Source of the DNA: Chamaelirium japonicum
Lineage: Eukaryota > Streptophyta > Magnoliopsida > Liliales > Melanthiaceae
Assembly: GCA_947650365.1 (NCBI GenBank)
Contig: CANTAL010000209.1
Location: forward strand, 124,001 to 188,000
Direction: 5' to 3'
DNA length: 64,000 nucleotides
Position numbers and translations under genes: made by a program
Notes under the pieces: model-generated
The model's database searches: none
Told to the model about the DNA's origin: nothing
What the model saw: only the letters and a program-made list of their open reading frames with translations
In this document: positions 41,801 to 50,434 of the stretch, one piece after another
Numbering within the stretch: position 1 is the first letter of the stretch
Layout: each line of letters opens with the position of its first letter

Positions 41801-44246
41801 TGGATCGTACGAATGAATTTGATTGGATCGTGCGAATGAATTAGAATGGATCGTACGAATGAATTAGAATGGATCGCATGAATGAATTAGAATGGATCGT
41901 GCAAATGAATTAGAATGGATCGTACGAATGAATTAGAATGGATTATGCGAATGAATTAGAATGGATCGTACGAATGAATTAGAATTGATCGTACGAATGA
42001 ATTAGAATGGATCGTAGGAATGAATTAGAATGGATCGTGCGAATGAATTAGAATGGATCGTACGAATGAATTAGGATGGATCGTACGAATGAATTAGAAT
42101 GGATCGTGCGAATGATTTAGAATAGATCGTACGAATGAATTAGAATGAATGTATGAATGAATTAGAATGGATCGTGCGAATGAATTACAATAGATCGTAC
42201 GAATGAATTAGAATGGATCGTACGAATGAATTAGAATGGATCGTATGAATGAATTAGATTGTATCGTACGAATGAATTAGAATGGATCGTGCGAATGAAT
42301 TAGAATGGATCGTACGAAAGAATTAGAATGGATCGTATGAATGAATTAGAATGGATTGTACGAATGAATTAGAATAGATCGTACGAATGAATTAGAATGG
42401 ATACATTCGTGCGAATGAATTAGAATGGATCGTACGAATGAATTAGAATAGATCGTACGAATGAATTAGAATGGATCGTGCGAATTAATTAGAGTGGATC
42501 GTGCGAATGAAGTAGATTGGATCGTACAAATGAATTAGAATGGATCATATGAATGAATTAGAATGGATACATTCGTGCGAATGAATTAGAATGGATTGTA
42601 CGAATGAATTAGAATGGATCGTGCGAATGAATTAGAATGGATCGTACGAATGAATTAGAATGGATCGTACGAATGAATTAGATTGGATCGTGCGAATAAA
42701 TTAGAATGGATCGTACGAATGAATTAGAATCGATCGTACGACTGAATTAGAATAGATCGTACGAATGAATTAGAATGGATACATTCATGCGAATGAATTA
42801 GAATAGATCGTACGAATGAATTAGAATGGATCGTGCGAATGAATTAGAATGGATCATATGAATGAATTAGAATGGATCGTGCGAATGAATTAGAATGGAT
42901 CATACGAATGAATTAGAATGGATCATGCGAATGAATTAGAATGGATCGTACGAATGAATTAGAATGGATCGTACGAATGAATTAGATTGGATCGTGCGAA
43001 TGAATTAGAATGGATCGTACGAATGAATTAGAATGGATCGTACGAATGAATTTCAATAGATCGTACGAATAAATTAGAATGGATACATTCGTGCGAATAT
43101 ATTAGAATGGATCGTACGAATGAATTAGAATGGATCGTGCGAATGAATTAGAATGGATCGTATGAATGAATTAGAATGGATCGTGTGAATGAATTAGAAT
43201 GGATCGTGCGAATGAATTAGAATGGATCGTAATAATGAATTAGAATGGATCGTACGAATGAATTAGAATAGATCGTACGAATGAATTAGAATGGATACAT
43301 TCGTGCGAATGAATTAGAATGGATCGTACGAATGAATTAGAATGGATCGTGTGAATGAATTAGAATTGATCATACGAATGAATTAGAATGGATCGTATGA
43401 ATGAATTAGAATGGATCGTGCGAATGAATTAGAATAGATCGTACGAATGAATTAGAATGGATACATTCGTGCGAATGAATTAGAATGAATCGTACGAATG
43501 AATTAGAATGGATCGTGCGAATGAATTAGATTGGATCGTGCGAATGAATTAGAATGGATCGTACGAATGAATTAGAATGAATCATACGATTGAATTAGAA
43601 TAGATCGTGCGAATGAATTAGAATGGATATATTCGTGCGAATGAATTAGAATGGATCGTACGAATGAATTAGAATGGATCGTGCGAATGAATTAGAATGG
43701 ATCGTACGAATGAATTAGAATGGATCGTACGAATGAATTAGATTGGATCGTGCGAATGAATTAGAATGGATCGTACGAATGAATTAGAATGGATCATACG
43801 ATTGAATTAGAATAGATCGTGCGAATGAATTAGAATGGATATATTCGTGCGAATGAATTAGAATGGATCGTACGAATGAATTAGAATGGATCGTGCGAAT
43901 GAATTAGAATGGATCGTACGAATGAATTAGAATGGATCGTACGAATGAATTAGATTGGATCGTGCGAATGAATTAGAATGGATCTTACGAATGAATTAGA
44001 AGCGATCGTACGAATGAATTAGAATAGATCGTACGAATGAATTAGAATGGATACATTCGTGCGAATGTATTAGAATGGATTGTACGAATGAATTAGAATG
44101 GATCGTGCGAATGAATTAGAATGGATCGTATGAATGAATTAGAATGGATCGTGCGAATGAATTAGAATGGATCGTGCGAATGAGTTAGAATGGATCGTAC
44201 GAATGAATTAGAATGGATCGTACGACTGAATTAGAATGGATCGCAC
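38883..44246 (-). repeat. Satellite block, minus orientation (5.4 kb)
   Basis: The longest single-orientation run, about 230 units, and the most homogeneous. It contains a 2132-bp tandem duplication (about 39650-41780 and 41782-43910). Inside each copy is a 212-bp direct repeat marked by GGATATATTCGTGCG. Confidence 0.9.
39650..43910 (-). repeat. 2132-bp segmental tandem duplication in satellite
   Basis: Rare variants recur at an exact offset of 2132 bp: GGATCGCATGAATG at 39740/41872, GAATGAATGTATG at 40011/42143, AATTAATTAGAGTGG at 40351/42483 and GGATATATTCG at 41491/43623. This marks two adjacent higher-order copies with very few differences. The exact ends cannot be set by eye. Confidence 0.88.
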
Positions 44247-44306
44247 GAAGGTATCTATTCTAATTCATTCATATGATCTATTCTAATTCATTCGCACGAA
44301 TGTATC
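44247..44306 (+). repeat. Satellite, last plus units before the LTR
   Basis: Two plus units after a core-centred flip (GGATCGCACGAAGG). The satellite stops mid-unit at GAATGTATC, directly against the TGTT of the LTR at 44307. The 5 bp GTATC (44302-44306) would be the target-site duplication of element A; its partner is lost. Confidence 0.85.
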
Positions 44307-44503
44307 TGTTCGGGGGATTTTTCGCTGGTCCGTGCGGGCTTCCTGCAAGACAAAGAAAAGAGAACGTGAGAACGGCTGGCTCCCTTTGGAGCGTAGACCC
44401 TCCGACGCTCAAGTCAGTCACGGTGGCACAACGGCGAGCTGTGGTATACCAAAGTGGTAGGGAAAAGGATTTCGAACCTGTACTATGGAGCCTGGGGGTG
44501 AGA

Positions 44504-44510
44504 ATTTATA
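44504..44510 (-). promoter_or_regulatory. Candidate sense TATA box, LTR A
   Basis: TATAAAT on the minus strand (GCTATAAATTC), 197 bp from the outer LTR end. Element B has the same motif at the same distance (55380-55386). It would start gag-pol genomic RNA in an intact 5' LTR; here it would read out into satellite. A second AT-rich option (GATAAATATGG) lies near 44770. Confidence 0.5.
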
Positions 44511-44825
44511 GCAATCGGCGGCCTACCATGCCTCGACACGTGGAGATTCTTCCAGGGCCTTCTAGACCCCCACGTTCTGGCTCGCGTGGGTCTGACAGTC
44601 CTTGGTACTCGCGCCCTGACATTCTGTCGTCAAGCCTGCCAGACGGTTTGAGTGGGGGAGGGAATCTTTTTTGTCGTGGCCAGGTGGCCATTCTGGAATG
44701 TTCAAGTCCGGGCGGTCTCAGGGAGGAAGCGAAAACCAGCTCGCCCGGTACTGCTCCGTCCTTTCGTCCATATTTATCAAGAGTCGAACCTCACAGGGGC
44801 AACCTCTCCAATAAACAGGGGTCGG

Positions 44826-45460
44826 GGCGAGCTTGGGCGAGCTCCAGAGCGAGCTAAGTGAGCCCCCGAGCAAGCTTAGCGAACTCCTGAGAGAGCTTAA
44901 GTGAGCTCCGGAGCGAGCTTGGCGAACTCCTGAGAGAGCTTAAGTGAGCTCCTGAGCGAGCTTGGCGAGCTAATGAGAGAGCTTAGACGAGCTCCTGAAC
45001 GAGCTTGGCGAGCTCCTGAGCGAGCTTGTGCGAGCTCCTAAGCGAGCTTGTGCGAGCTCCTGAGCGAGCTCTTTGCCTAAAGCACCTTCGGCCGAATGTG
45101 GAGCTCGCTCCCTGTCAAAGTGACTTGGTCATGGGAGGGGGAGGGTGAGCTCCTGGGCGAGTTCCCCACCCCTTGGAATCCTGGGGTCTATGAGATCCAC
45201 AGGCAAGGGCGAACTTGGGCGAGCTTCGGAGCGAGCTAAGCGAGCTCCTGAGCGAGCTTGGCGAACCCCGTTTGGCGAGCTCACGAGAGAGCTTAGGCGA
45301 GCTCATGAGGGAGCTTAGGCGAGCTCCTGAACGAGCCCCTGGGCGAGTTCCCCGCCCCTTGGAATCCTAGGGTCTATGAGATCCACGGGCAAGAGCGAAC
45401 TTGGGCGAGCTCCTGCGCGATCTTGGGCGAGCTCCTAAGAGTGCGAACTCCAGGGCAGAT
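44826..45460. repeat. LTR A minisatellite of ~21-22 bp GAGCTCC units
   Basis: Imperfect tandem units of the form GAGCTCCTGAGCGAGCTTG, rich in AGCT and GAGCTC palindromes. They are interrupted by a direct duplication of about 185 bp: GAGTTCCCCACCCCTTGG near 45160 and its GAGTTCCCCGCCCCTTGG copy near 45345. The counterpart in LTR B (55700-55970) has a different unit order, and the flanking sequence has diverged. Confidence 0.8.
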
Positions 45461-45620
45461 TTCAGCTACCCCCAACATTACCCTCTCCTGAGGGAGCGAC
45501 CAAGGAGACTTTGGCGCTTGCTCAGGAGTCTCATTGCGCACGACGGTCAAATTGGGAGTTCTAGTCACTTGCGACCTCCACCTGGGGAGATGCGGGCTCC
45601 AACTGTGGGCGGTCTGCGCC

Positions 45621-46195
45621 GAGAGCTTTGACTGTCAGTATTTCACAAACGCTGGGCGGGCCACGAGCATCAGCCACGAGCGATCTCCTTCCGATGCGAG
45701 CTTGTCACATGCGGTCAGGGTCTGCTTCGGGCGAGCTTGGGCGCCTGCCGTGGGCGGTCTGCGTCGAGAGTTTTGACTCCCAGTATGTCTCAAACGCTGG
45801 CGGGCCACGAGCATCAGCCACGAGCGATCTCCTTCCGATGCGAGCTCGTCACATGCGGTCAGGGTCTGCCTCGAGCGAGCTGCGGGCACCTGCCGCGAGC
45901 GGTCTGCGTCGAGAGTTTTGACTCTCAGTACTCCACAAACGCCTGGCGGGCCGCGAGCGTCAGCCGCGAGCGATCTCCTTCCGGTACGAGCTTGTCACAC
46001 GCGGTCAGGGTCTGCTTCGGGCGAGCTTGGGCGCCTGCCGTGGGCGGTCTGCGCCGAGAGCTTTGACTGCCAGTATTTCACAAACGCTGGGCGGGCCACG
46101 AGCATCAGCCACGAGCGATCTCCTTCCGATGCGAGCTTGTCACATGCGGTCAGGGTCTGCCTCGAGCGAGCTGCGGGCACCTGCCGCGAGCGATC
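45621..46195. repeat. LTR A 145-bp tandem repeat, about 4 copies
   Basis: The marker GAGAG(C/T)TTTGACT occurs at 45621, 45766, 45911 and 46056, exactly 145 bp apart. Units share GGGCGGGCCACGAGCATC and CGATCTCCTTCCGATGCG. LTR B has five copies (56458-57180), so copy number differs between the LTRs. Open frames here are by-products of the GC-rich repeat. Confidence 0.9.
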
Positions 46196-46305
46196 TTGTG
46201 ACTTGGGTATCGCTCCGAATCTCCGTCGGTCGCCTCAGATTAAATGCGGCACGAGGCTCGATGCTGATACAATGAATCTCATCATGAGATCTCGATCGGC
46301 GTGTG

Positions 46306-46515
46306 ACACGTGTCTTCTCCTCATTCGGCCTCTTTTTGTCAGTAAATGACAGTGTCGGCGCTGGCGCAGCTTTTTCCATGCGTGGCCCACGTGGCGCTTG
46401 ACAATTGGAAAGAAACAAGCTGTCGCTTCGATCGCCGTCACGTCGCCTTGCCACGCACGCTTGGGCATTAACTGCGGATCGATTCACCTGTCTCTCACTT
46501 GCCTATAAATAGGGG
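46306..46515 (+). promoter_or_regulatory. Antisense-gene promoter at inner edge of LTR A
   Basis: The plus strand carries ACACGTGT (46306-46313), a G-box CCACGTGG (46387-46394), ATTGG (46404-46408, inverted CCAAT) and TATAAATAGGGG (46504-46515). LTR B has the same elements with an identical 117-bp G-box-to-TATA spacing. The TATA lies 108 bp before the aORF ATG. Expected initiation at about 46535 is still inside the LTR. The motifs are seen; promoter activity is inferred from motif order, conservation and position. Confidence 0.65.
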
Positions 46516-46550
46516 ACGGGGGGCGTTTTTTTACCGCTGCGTGAAAAACA

Positions 46551-46576
46551 GCTCTTCCTTCCTTCTTTGCTTTCTG
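46551..46576 (-). other. Candidate polypurine tract, element A
   Basis: Directly inside the inferred LTR edge the plus strand is pyrimidine-rich (CTCTTCCTTCCTTC), that is, purine-rich on the element's sense strand. This is where the plus-strand primer of an LTR retrotransposon is expected. The tract is impure, so the call is tentative. Confidence 0.4.
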
Positions 46577-48138
46577 CTCGCAGCTCGCAGCTCGCTAGCG
46601 CCCTCTCGCTCATGGCTTCCTCTGCTGCTACTGCTTCTTCAGCTGCTGCTGCTGCTGCGTCCTCCCGAGAGGGGCCTCTAAATGTCGCCCCCATCTCGGT
46701 GCGGGCTCCGGGCTCAGGGGAAGAGGCACCTCCGAAGGAGCCCGCCGTCGTTTGGTTCCATGTCATCGGGGGTGCGCCCATCCCCGATAGCCTGCGAACC
46801 GCGGTGGGCATTCCCCAAGAGCTCGCCATTCTTCCTCTTCCGAGCTCCGGGAGGGCGCTCTCGGGGACCGTGGTCTCCGTGGGGCAGTTATGGTTAGGGC
46901 TCCGGCTGCCCCTGAACCATCTGGCCAGCGAGCTCCTGGAACTGGCGGGCTTATGCCCCGCCCAGCTTCCGGGAAACTCGTGGGGGATTCTCTATGGGCT
47001 TGCTCGCATCGAGGAAGCCCTAAACGTGAGGATCCCCCTAGCCTACCTCCTGAAGAAGTGGTTCCTCAAACCGGGGCCCTTCTTCGGTGAGGTAGACTGT
47101 GGACAGTTCTACCTCACGGGCCGCTCCGGTGAGGTGCTTCCGTTCACCGCTGTCGAGAACAAAGACCGGTACTGGAAAGCGTACCCGTTCGTGATCGATG
47201 GCGAGTGGTGAGGTCCTCGAGCCGGTGTCCCCTCTCTTCCCGGCAGACCGCCTCTCCCTGTCTTCAAGGAGATCGCGGAGTACCGGGCAAAGGGGAAGAA
47301 GTGCATCATCGCAGCCCGCGAAAGATCGCTCGACGAGGCGATTCTGGACTTTCTCGGGGGTCGAACCCTCGAGAAGGTCCTCCCGCCGGACTTCTCCTTC
47401 CTCTGGAAGGATCTACGGACTGGAATCATCACCACCCGGCAGAAGGTGATGCGGAAGAAGGTCGCGGTCTCCCGGCCTGCTGCTGCGACCTCCGCTGCGG
47501 GGACCTCGGCGAGGAAGGGGAAGAAGCGGGCTTCCCCCATCTAGGTCGTCGACAAGGACACCCTCGGGATGCTCCATGAGGAGGATGTCGCGCCACCGCC
47601 ACCACCAACCCGCGAAGCAGCCCCAGGTCAGGCGACCTCTCTTTCTGTCATTTCTCCGAGGGCCCCAGTTCCGGAGCCTCGGCGATGTTGCATTTCCTTC
47701 GTCGAGCCCGAGGATCCGCGCGTCGAGCTTCTTCTCAGCATGGCGGAAGTAGAGTCCCCAATGGCTGAAGTGCTGATGCGCGAGTTCCCAGGCGATCTGA
47801 CTAAAACTTTGTTTGTTGCGGTGATGAATCCAGAGGGCGCCTCGCAGAAGAAGCGAGGAAGAAGAAGACACCCTCAGCCCGCCCATCGGGAGAGGACAAC
47901 ACTGTTCGGGAGGCTCGCGAAGCCTTCCAACAGGTCCTCGAGGAGCGGAGGAAGGCCGCCCTCGTGGAGGCGGGCTTGGGATCGGCTGATGATCTCAGCA
48001 CGACCTCCAGCTCAGACGACGAGGAGCGGGCTACGGAAGATGAGCCTGCGGCTACAACTGCGGGGCTTCCCCCGCCCTTCGAGGGACCAGCTCTGGCGGG
48101 CTCAACCCTTCCGCTCGCTCCGAGCGCGACACCAACAC

Positions 48139-48560
48139 CGGCCGCGCCTGCTCCCAGCACGCCCGCGCCCGCGCCTGCGCCCTCTGCTGCCAGCGCACCC
48201 ACTGCCCCCGAGCCCGCGCCAGAGCCCGCGCCTGCGCCCGCGCCCGTGCCCGCGCCCGAGCCCGCGCCTGCCAGCACGCCTGCCCTCAGTGCGCCCGCGC
48301 TCGAGCCCGCGCCCGCGCCTGCGCCCGAGCCCGCGCCCGCGCCTGCGCCCGAGCCCGCGCCCGCGCCTGCCCTCAGCGCGCCCGCGCCTGCGTTCGAGCC
48401 CGCTCCCAGCACGCCCGAGCCCGCGCCCGAGCCCGCGCCTGTGCCTGCTATCATCGCGCCCGCGTCCGAGCCCGTGCCTACGCCTGCTCTCAGCGCGCTC
48501 GCGCCCGAGCCCGCGCCTATGGCTCCTAGCGCGCCCGCGCCTGAGCCCGCGCCTGCCACT
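48139..48560 (+). repeat. (PAPEPA)n coding minisatellite in aORF A
   Basis: GC-rich repeat of GCCCGCGCC/GAGCCCGCG units coding PAPAPEPAP-type peptides for about 140 residues in the 47964 frame. Element B has an ordinary Pro-rich linker here, so the expansion is specific to A. Its repeat nature leaves long open frames in other phases and on the other strand; these are not genes. Confidence 0.85.
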
Positions 48561-48913
48561 CTTGAGGTTCCTCCTCTCCCGGAGCTGGGCGGGTTGGTCT
48601 ACTGGTCTCCGGACCTGGGGGCCATCCTGGACGACCTTCCGTGCTCCAGCTCGGAAGCCTCGGACCCGGACTTGCCTGGGCGAAGGGGAGCCGCCGTGCC
48701 TTCCCCTATCAATGAAGGGGTTGCCGGTGCTCAAGGGGCGAGCCCGCCGCTGCTGTCATCAGTGCGCCCCCTCCAGCTGCTCCCACCGAGGCGAGCCAAG
48801 CGGGCTCCTCCTCTGGCGACCCCGAGCACGCCCCTTTCTTTATGCGGGAGATCCTGGGACGCAACATCTTCGCCCGGACTCCCTACATCGCTCTCATCAA
48901 CCGACTCCTCGAG

Positions 48914-48990
48914 GTAAGATTACCTTCATACTTCTTTGTCCCAAACCCCCGTTCTAACTTCTAACTCTTAACTGTTTTCCCTTTCCGTAG
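48914..48990 (+). other. Predicted 77-bp intron in aORF A
   Basis: Begins GTAAGATTACC and ends TTTCCCTTTCCGTAG, with CTAAC branch-point-like motifs near 48955-48970 and a T/C-rich tract. Splicing joins CTC GAG to GTA GAG in phase 0. It aligns with the element B intron at 59565-59639. It is antisense to the element's genomic RNA, so it would survive retrotransposition. Confidence 0.8.
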
Positions 48991-49539
48991 GTAGAGCGTG
49001 TCAGCCGTGCTCTCGCCGACGAGGTCGCGGGCGTCGCGGGGGACACTGTCGCCCTCTACGATGACACTCTCCATGACTCGGAGAGGAGAGTAGACGAGTA
49101 CATCCTCCGTATTCGCCAAATGGACCGGTCGGGCGAGCTGCGGGCTGAAGTGGACCGGCTGCGCCAGCAGGTCGCCTCCTCTAACACGGAGGTTGACGAA
49201 CTGCGCCAGCGGGCCGCCACCTTTACCACCACGCTAGCTTCGGCTGAGGACGCTCGCGACCGCACCCTATCCGATGTGCAAGGGGCCTGTCGAGCTGAAG
49301 AGGCCGCCCAAAAGGAAATCTCCGAGCTTTGGCGTCAGCTGGCGGCTTCTAGGGATGAGATCGCGTCTCTGAGGGAAACGCATCTCCAAGACCTCCACTC
49401 TCAGCAAAGCCGCCTCCAGGCGCAGCTCGTCGAGCTCCTGTGGAAAGGCGCGCTCGATGCCATCGAGAAGTACAAGGCCGAAAGGTCGAAAAAGAGGAAG
49501 CGCGGCGATGACGACGGTGCGGGTGCTGGCCCAACCTAG

Positions 49540-49852
49540 GGTCTCTTTTGTAACCCGGTTGTAATTTTCAAAAATGAATGAAATGTTCTCTTTGAGCTCG
49601 CCTCTATGTTTCTTTCTTTCTCTGTGCCACTTATGAGTCCGCTCTAGGAGTTCGCAGCGATCTCGAGAGTGATACCCCGGGCGAGACAGCTAATTCGATT
49701 CAACCATTTTATTTTAAAACACATGCAAACGAAAAGCTCGGCATGCTCGCTAAAACTCAATAGTCTCTGAGCCCGGAAAAAACGATAAACGAACCAAAAG
49801 ACAAAAGTTCCCTACACTCAGAGACTTAAACCATTTTTATTTTAAAAGGAAA
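49540..49852. other. Convergent 3' spacer A: aORF 3' end and inverted repeat
   Basis: The plus strand has TTTGTAA/TTGTAA and AATGAATGAAATG just after the aORF stop, plausible plant polyadenylation signals. The minus strand has AATAAA twice (reverse complements at 49708-49713 and 49836-49841). AGTCTCTGAG (49762-49771) and CTCAGAGACT (49817-49826) form a perfect 10-bp inverted repeat. The same layout is in element B (60168-60500), with one mismatch in the stem. Confidence 0.6.
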
Positions 49853-49984
49853 CTAATAAGTGCTAGCTGCCCCCTGCCCGGTTAATTTCCCTCGAGAATC
49901 CTGTTCGACGGGCTCGCCCTTTGAGGGGTATGCCAACGCCAGGATGCTTCCATTCATGGCAGGTGAACACGAAGGATCCTGGTT

Positions 49985-50335
49985 AGGTTTAGAGTCCACT
50001 AGGCAGCGGACTTCCCCGGGAATCTCAAGGTCACCCACTGGCTGCCTCTGAGGATCCCGGTCTTGATTTAAGTCCGCACAACGGCGGACTGCCCCGGGAA
50101 GCTCAAGGTCGCCCACTGGCTTCCTCTGAGGATCTCGGTCTTGTTTTAAGTCCGCACAACGGCGAACTGCCCCGGGAAGCTCAAGGTCGCCCACTGGCTG
50201 CCTCTGAGGATCCCGGTCTTTCTTTAAGTCCGCGCAACGGCGGACTGCCCCGGGAAGCTCAAGGTCGCCCACTGGCTGCCTCTGAGGATCTCGGTCTTGC
50301 TTTAAGTCCGCTCAGCGGCGGACTGTACTTTACCA
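49985..50335 (-). repeat. 78-bp tandem repeat between pol and aORF, element A
   Basis: Units recur at exactly 78 bp (GCTGCCTCTG at 50041, a variant at 50119, then 50197 and 50275). They contain a core AGTCCGC-ACAACGG-CGGACT dyad. Because 78 is a multiple of 3, the minus strand has an open 26-residue repeat (GDLELPGAVRRCADL...) at 49853-50272 without an ATG. Tandem repeats downstream of integrase are known in Tat-lineage elements as seeds of satellites. Translation is doubtful. Confidence 0.85.
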
Positions 50336-50434
50336 ATCATGCCGGCTCTTGCTGCGCCGAGTTTCCTAGTTAAATTATTGAAACCTCAATCGTTCATTCA
50401 TAACCTCTTTAGAAGATGATTTACAAAAATTTCC
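50336..50434 (-). other. pol 3' non-coding spacer, element A
   Basis: About 100 bp between the 78-bp repeats and the integrase stop codon. It is conserved in element B (60895-60993, AATCGTTCATTCATAACC). No gene is seen. Confidence 0.6.

Larger units (their letters stand above)
1..44306. repeat. 23-bp satellite DNA, main array (overview)
   Basis: The whole interval is tandem copies of a 23-bp unit. In plus orientation it reads GATCCATTCTAATT followed by CATTCGTAC. Each unit carries the palindrome TCGTACGA, and the commonest variants change its centre to TCGCACGA or convert its CpGs to TpG/CpA (CATACG, CGTATG, TGTACG). A 28-bp variant with ATGTA inserted after the CACGA step recurs throughout. 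Orientation flips many times; blocks are listed separately. No coding capacity was found: the one open frame of note (32000-32221) only reads through satellite. I do not recognise the family by name. Its size and homogeneity suggest constitutive heterochromatin (inference). Confidence 0.95.
44307..46550 (-). repeat. 3' LTR of element A
   Basis: About 2244 bp, running from TGTTCGGGGG (plus strand) at the satellite border to GTGAAAAACA at 46550. This gives TGTT/AACA termini. Homologous to 55183-57530. The outer border is firm, because the satellite ends abruptly. The inner border is inferred from the AACA end followed by a polypyrimidine run, since no single element here keeps two LTRs. It contains a sense TATA, two minisatellites and an antisense promoter at its inner edge. 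Open frames on both strands are GC-rich readthrough. Confidence 0.75.
46612..49539 (+). pseudogene. Antisense ORF (aORF) of element A, PF04195-like protein, decayed
   Basis: The start ATG (46612) leads into MASSAAT and an alanine/serine stretch, as in element B. The N-terminal ~200 residues resemble the PF04195 'putative gypsy type transposon' domain: GLRLPLNHL, then PGNSWGILYGL, then GQFYLTGRSGEVLPF, then WKAYPFVIDGEW. The middle is a Pro/Ala/Glu-rich low-complexity region. The C-terminal part is a heptad-like coiled coil ending in the basic cluster SKKRKRG, a probable nuclear localisation signal. It is broken by TGA (47209-47211), TAG (47542-47544), a frameshift near 47850 and another between about 48735 and 48840. 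One intron (48914-48990) is predicted. It is convergent with gag-pol, whose stop is at 50435. Role unknown; plant Tat-lineage elements are known to carry such antisense genes. Confidence 0.8.

Noticed and set aside
1-44306. CRISPR-like array (short regular repeats)
   Set aside because: There are no unique spacers of constant length; units are contiguous and flip strand. This is eukaryotic satellite.
1-44306. Telomeric or subtelomeric repeat
   Set aside because: The 23-bp unit does not resemble TTTAGGG-type repeats and none were seen in either strand.
44273-44857. 194-codon plus-strand open frame at the satellite/LTR border
   Set aside because: It starts in satellite and runs through LTR sequence. 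The same frame is open in LTR B, but the minus strand is open there too, so GC richness explains it.
45534-46487. Many overlapping open frames on both strands in LTR A
   Set aside because: They follow the 145-bp repeat period, are stop-poor from GC content, and appear on both strands alike.
47801-48734. Long minus-strand open frames coding Gly/Ala/Arg-rich repeats
   Set aside because: Shadow of the GCCCGCGCC minisatellite in the plus-strand aORF; no start context or homologue in element B.
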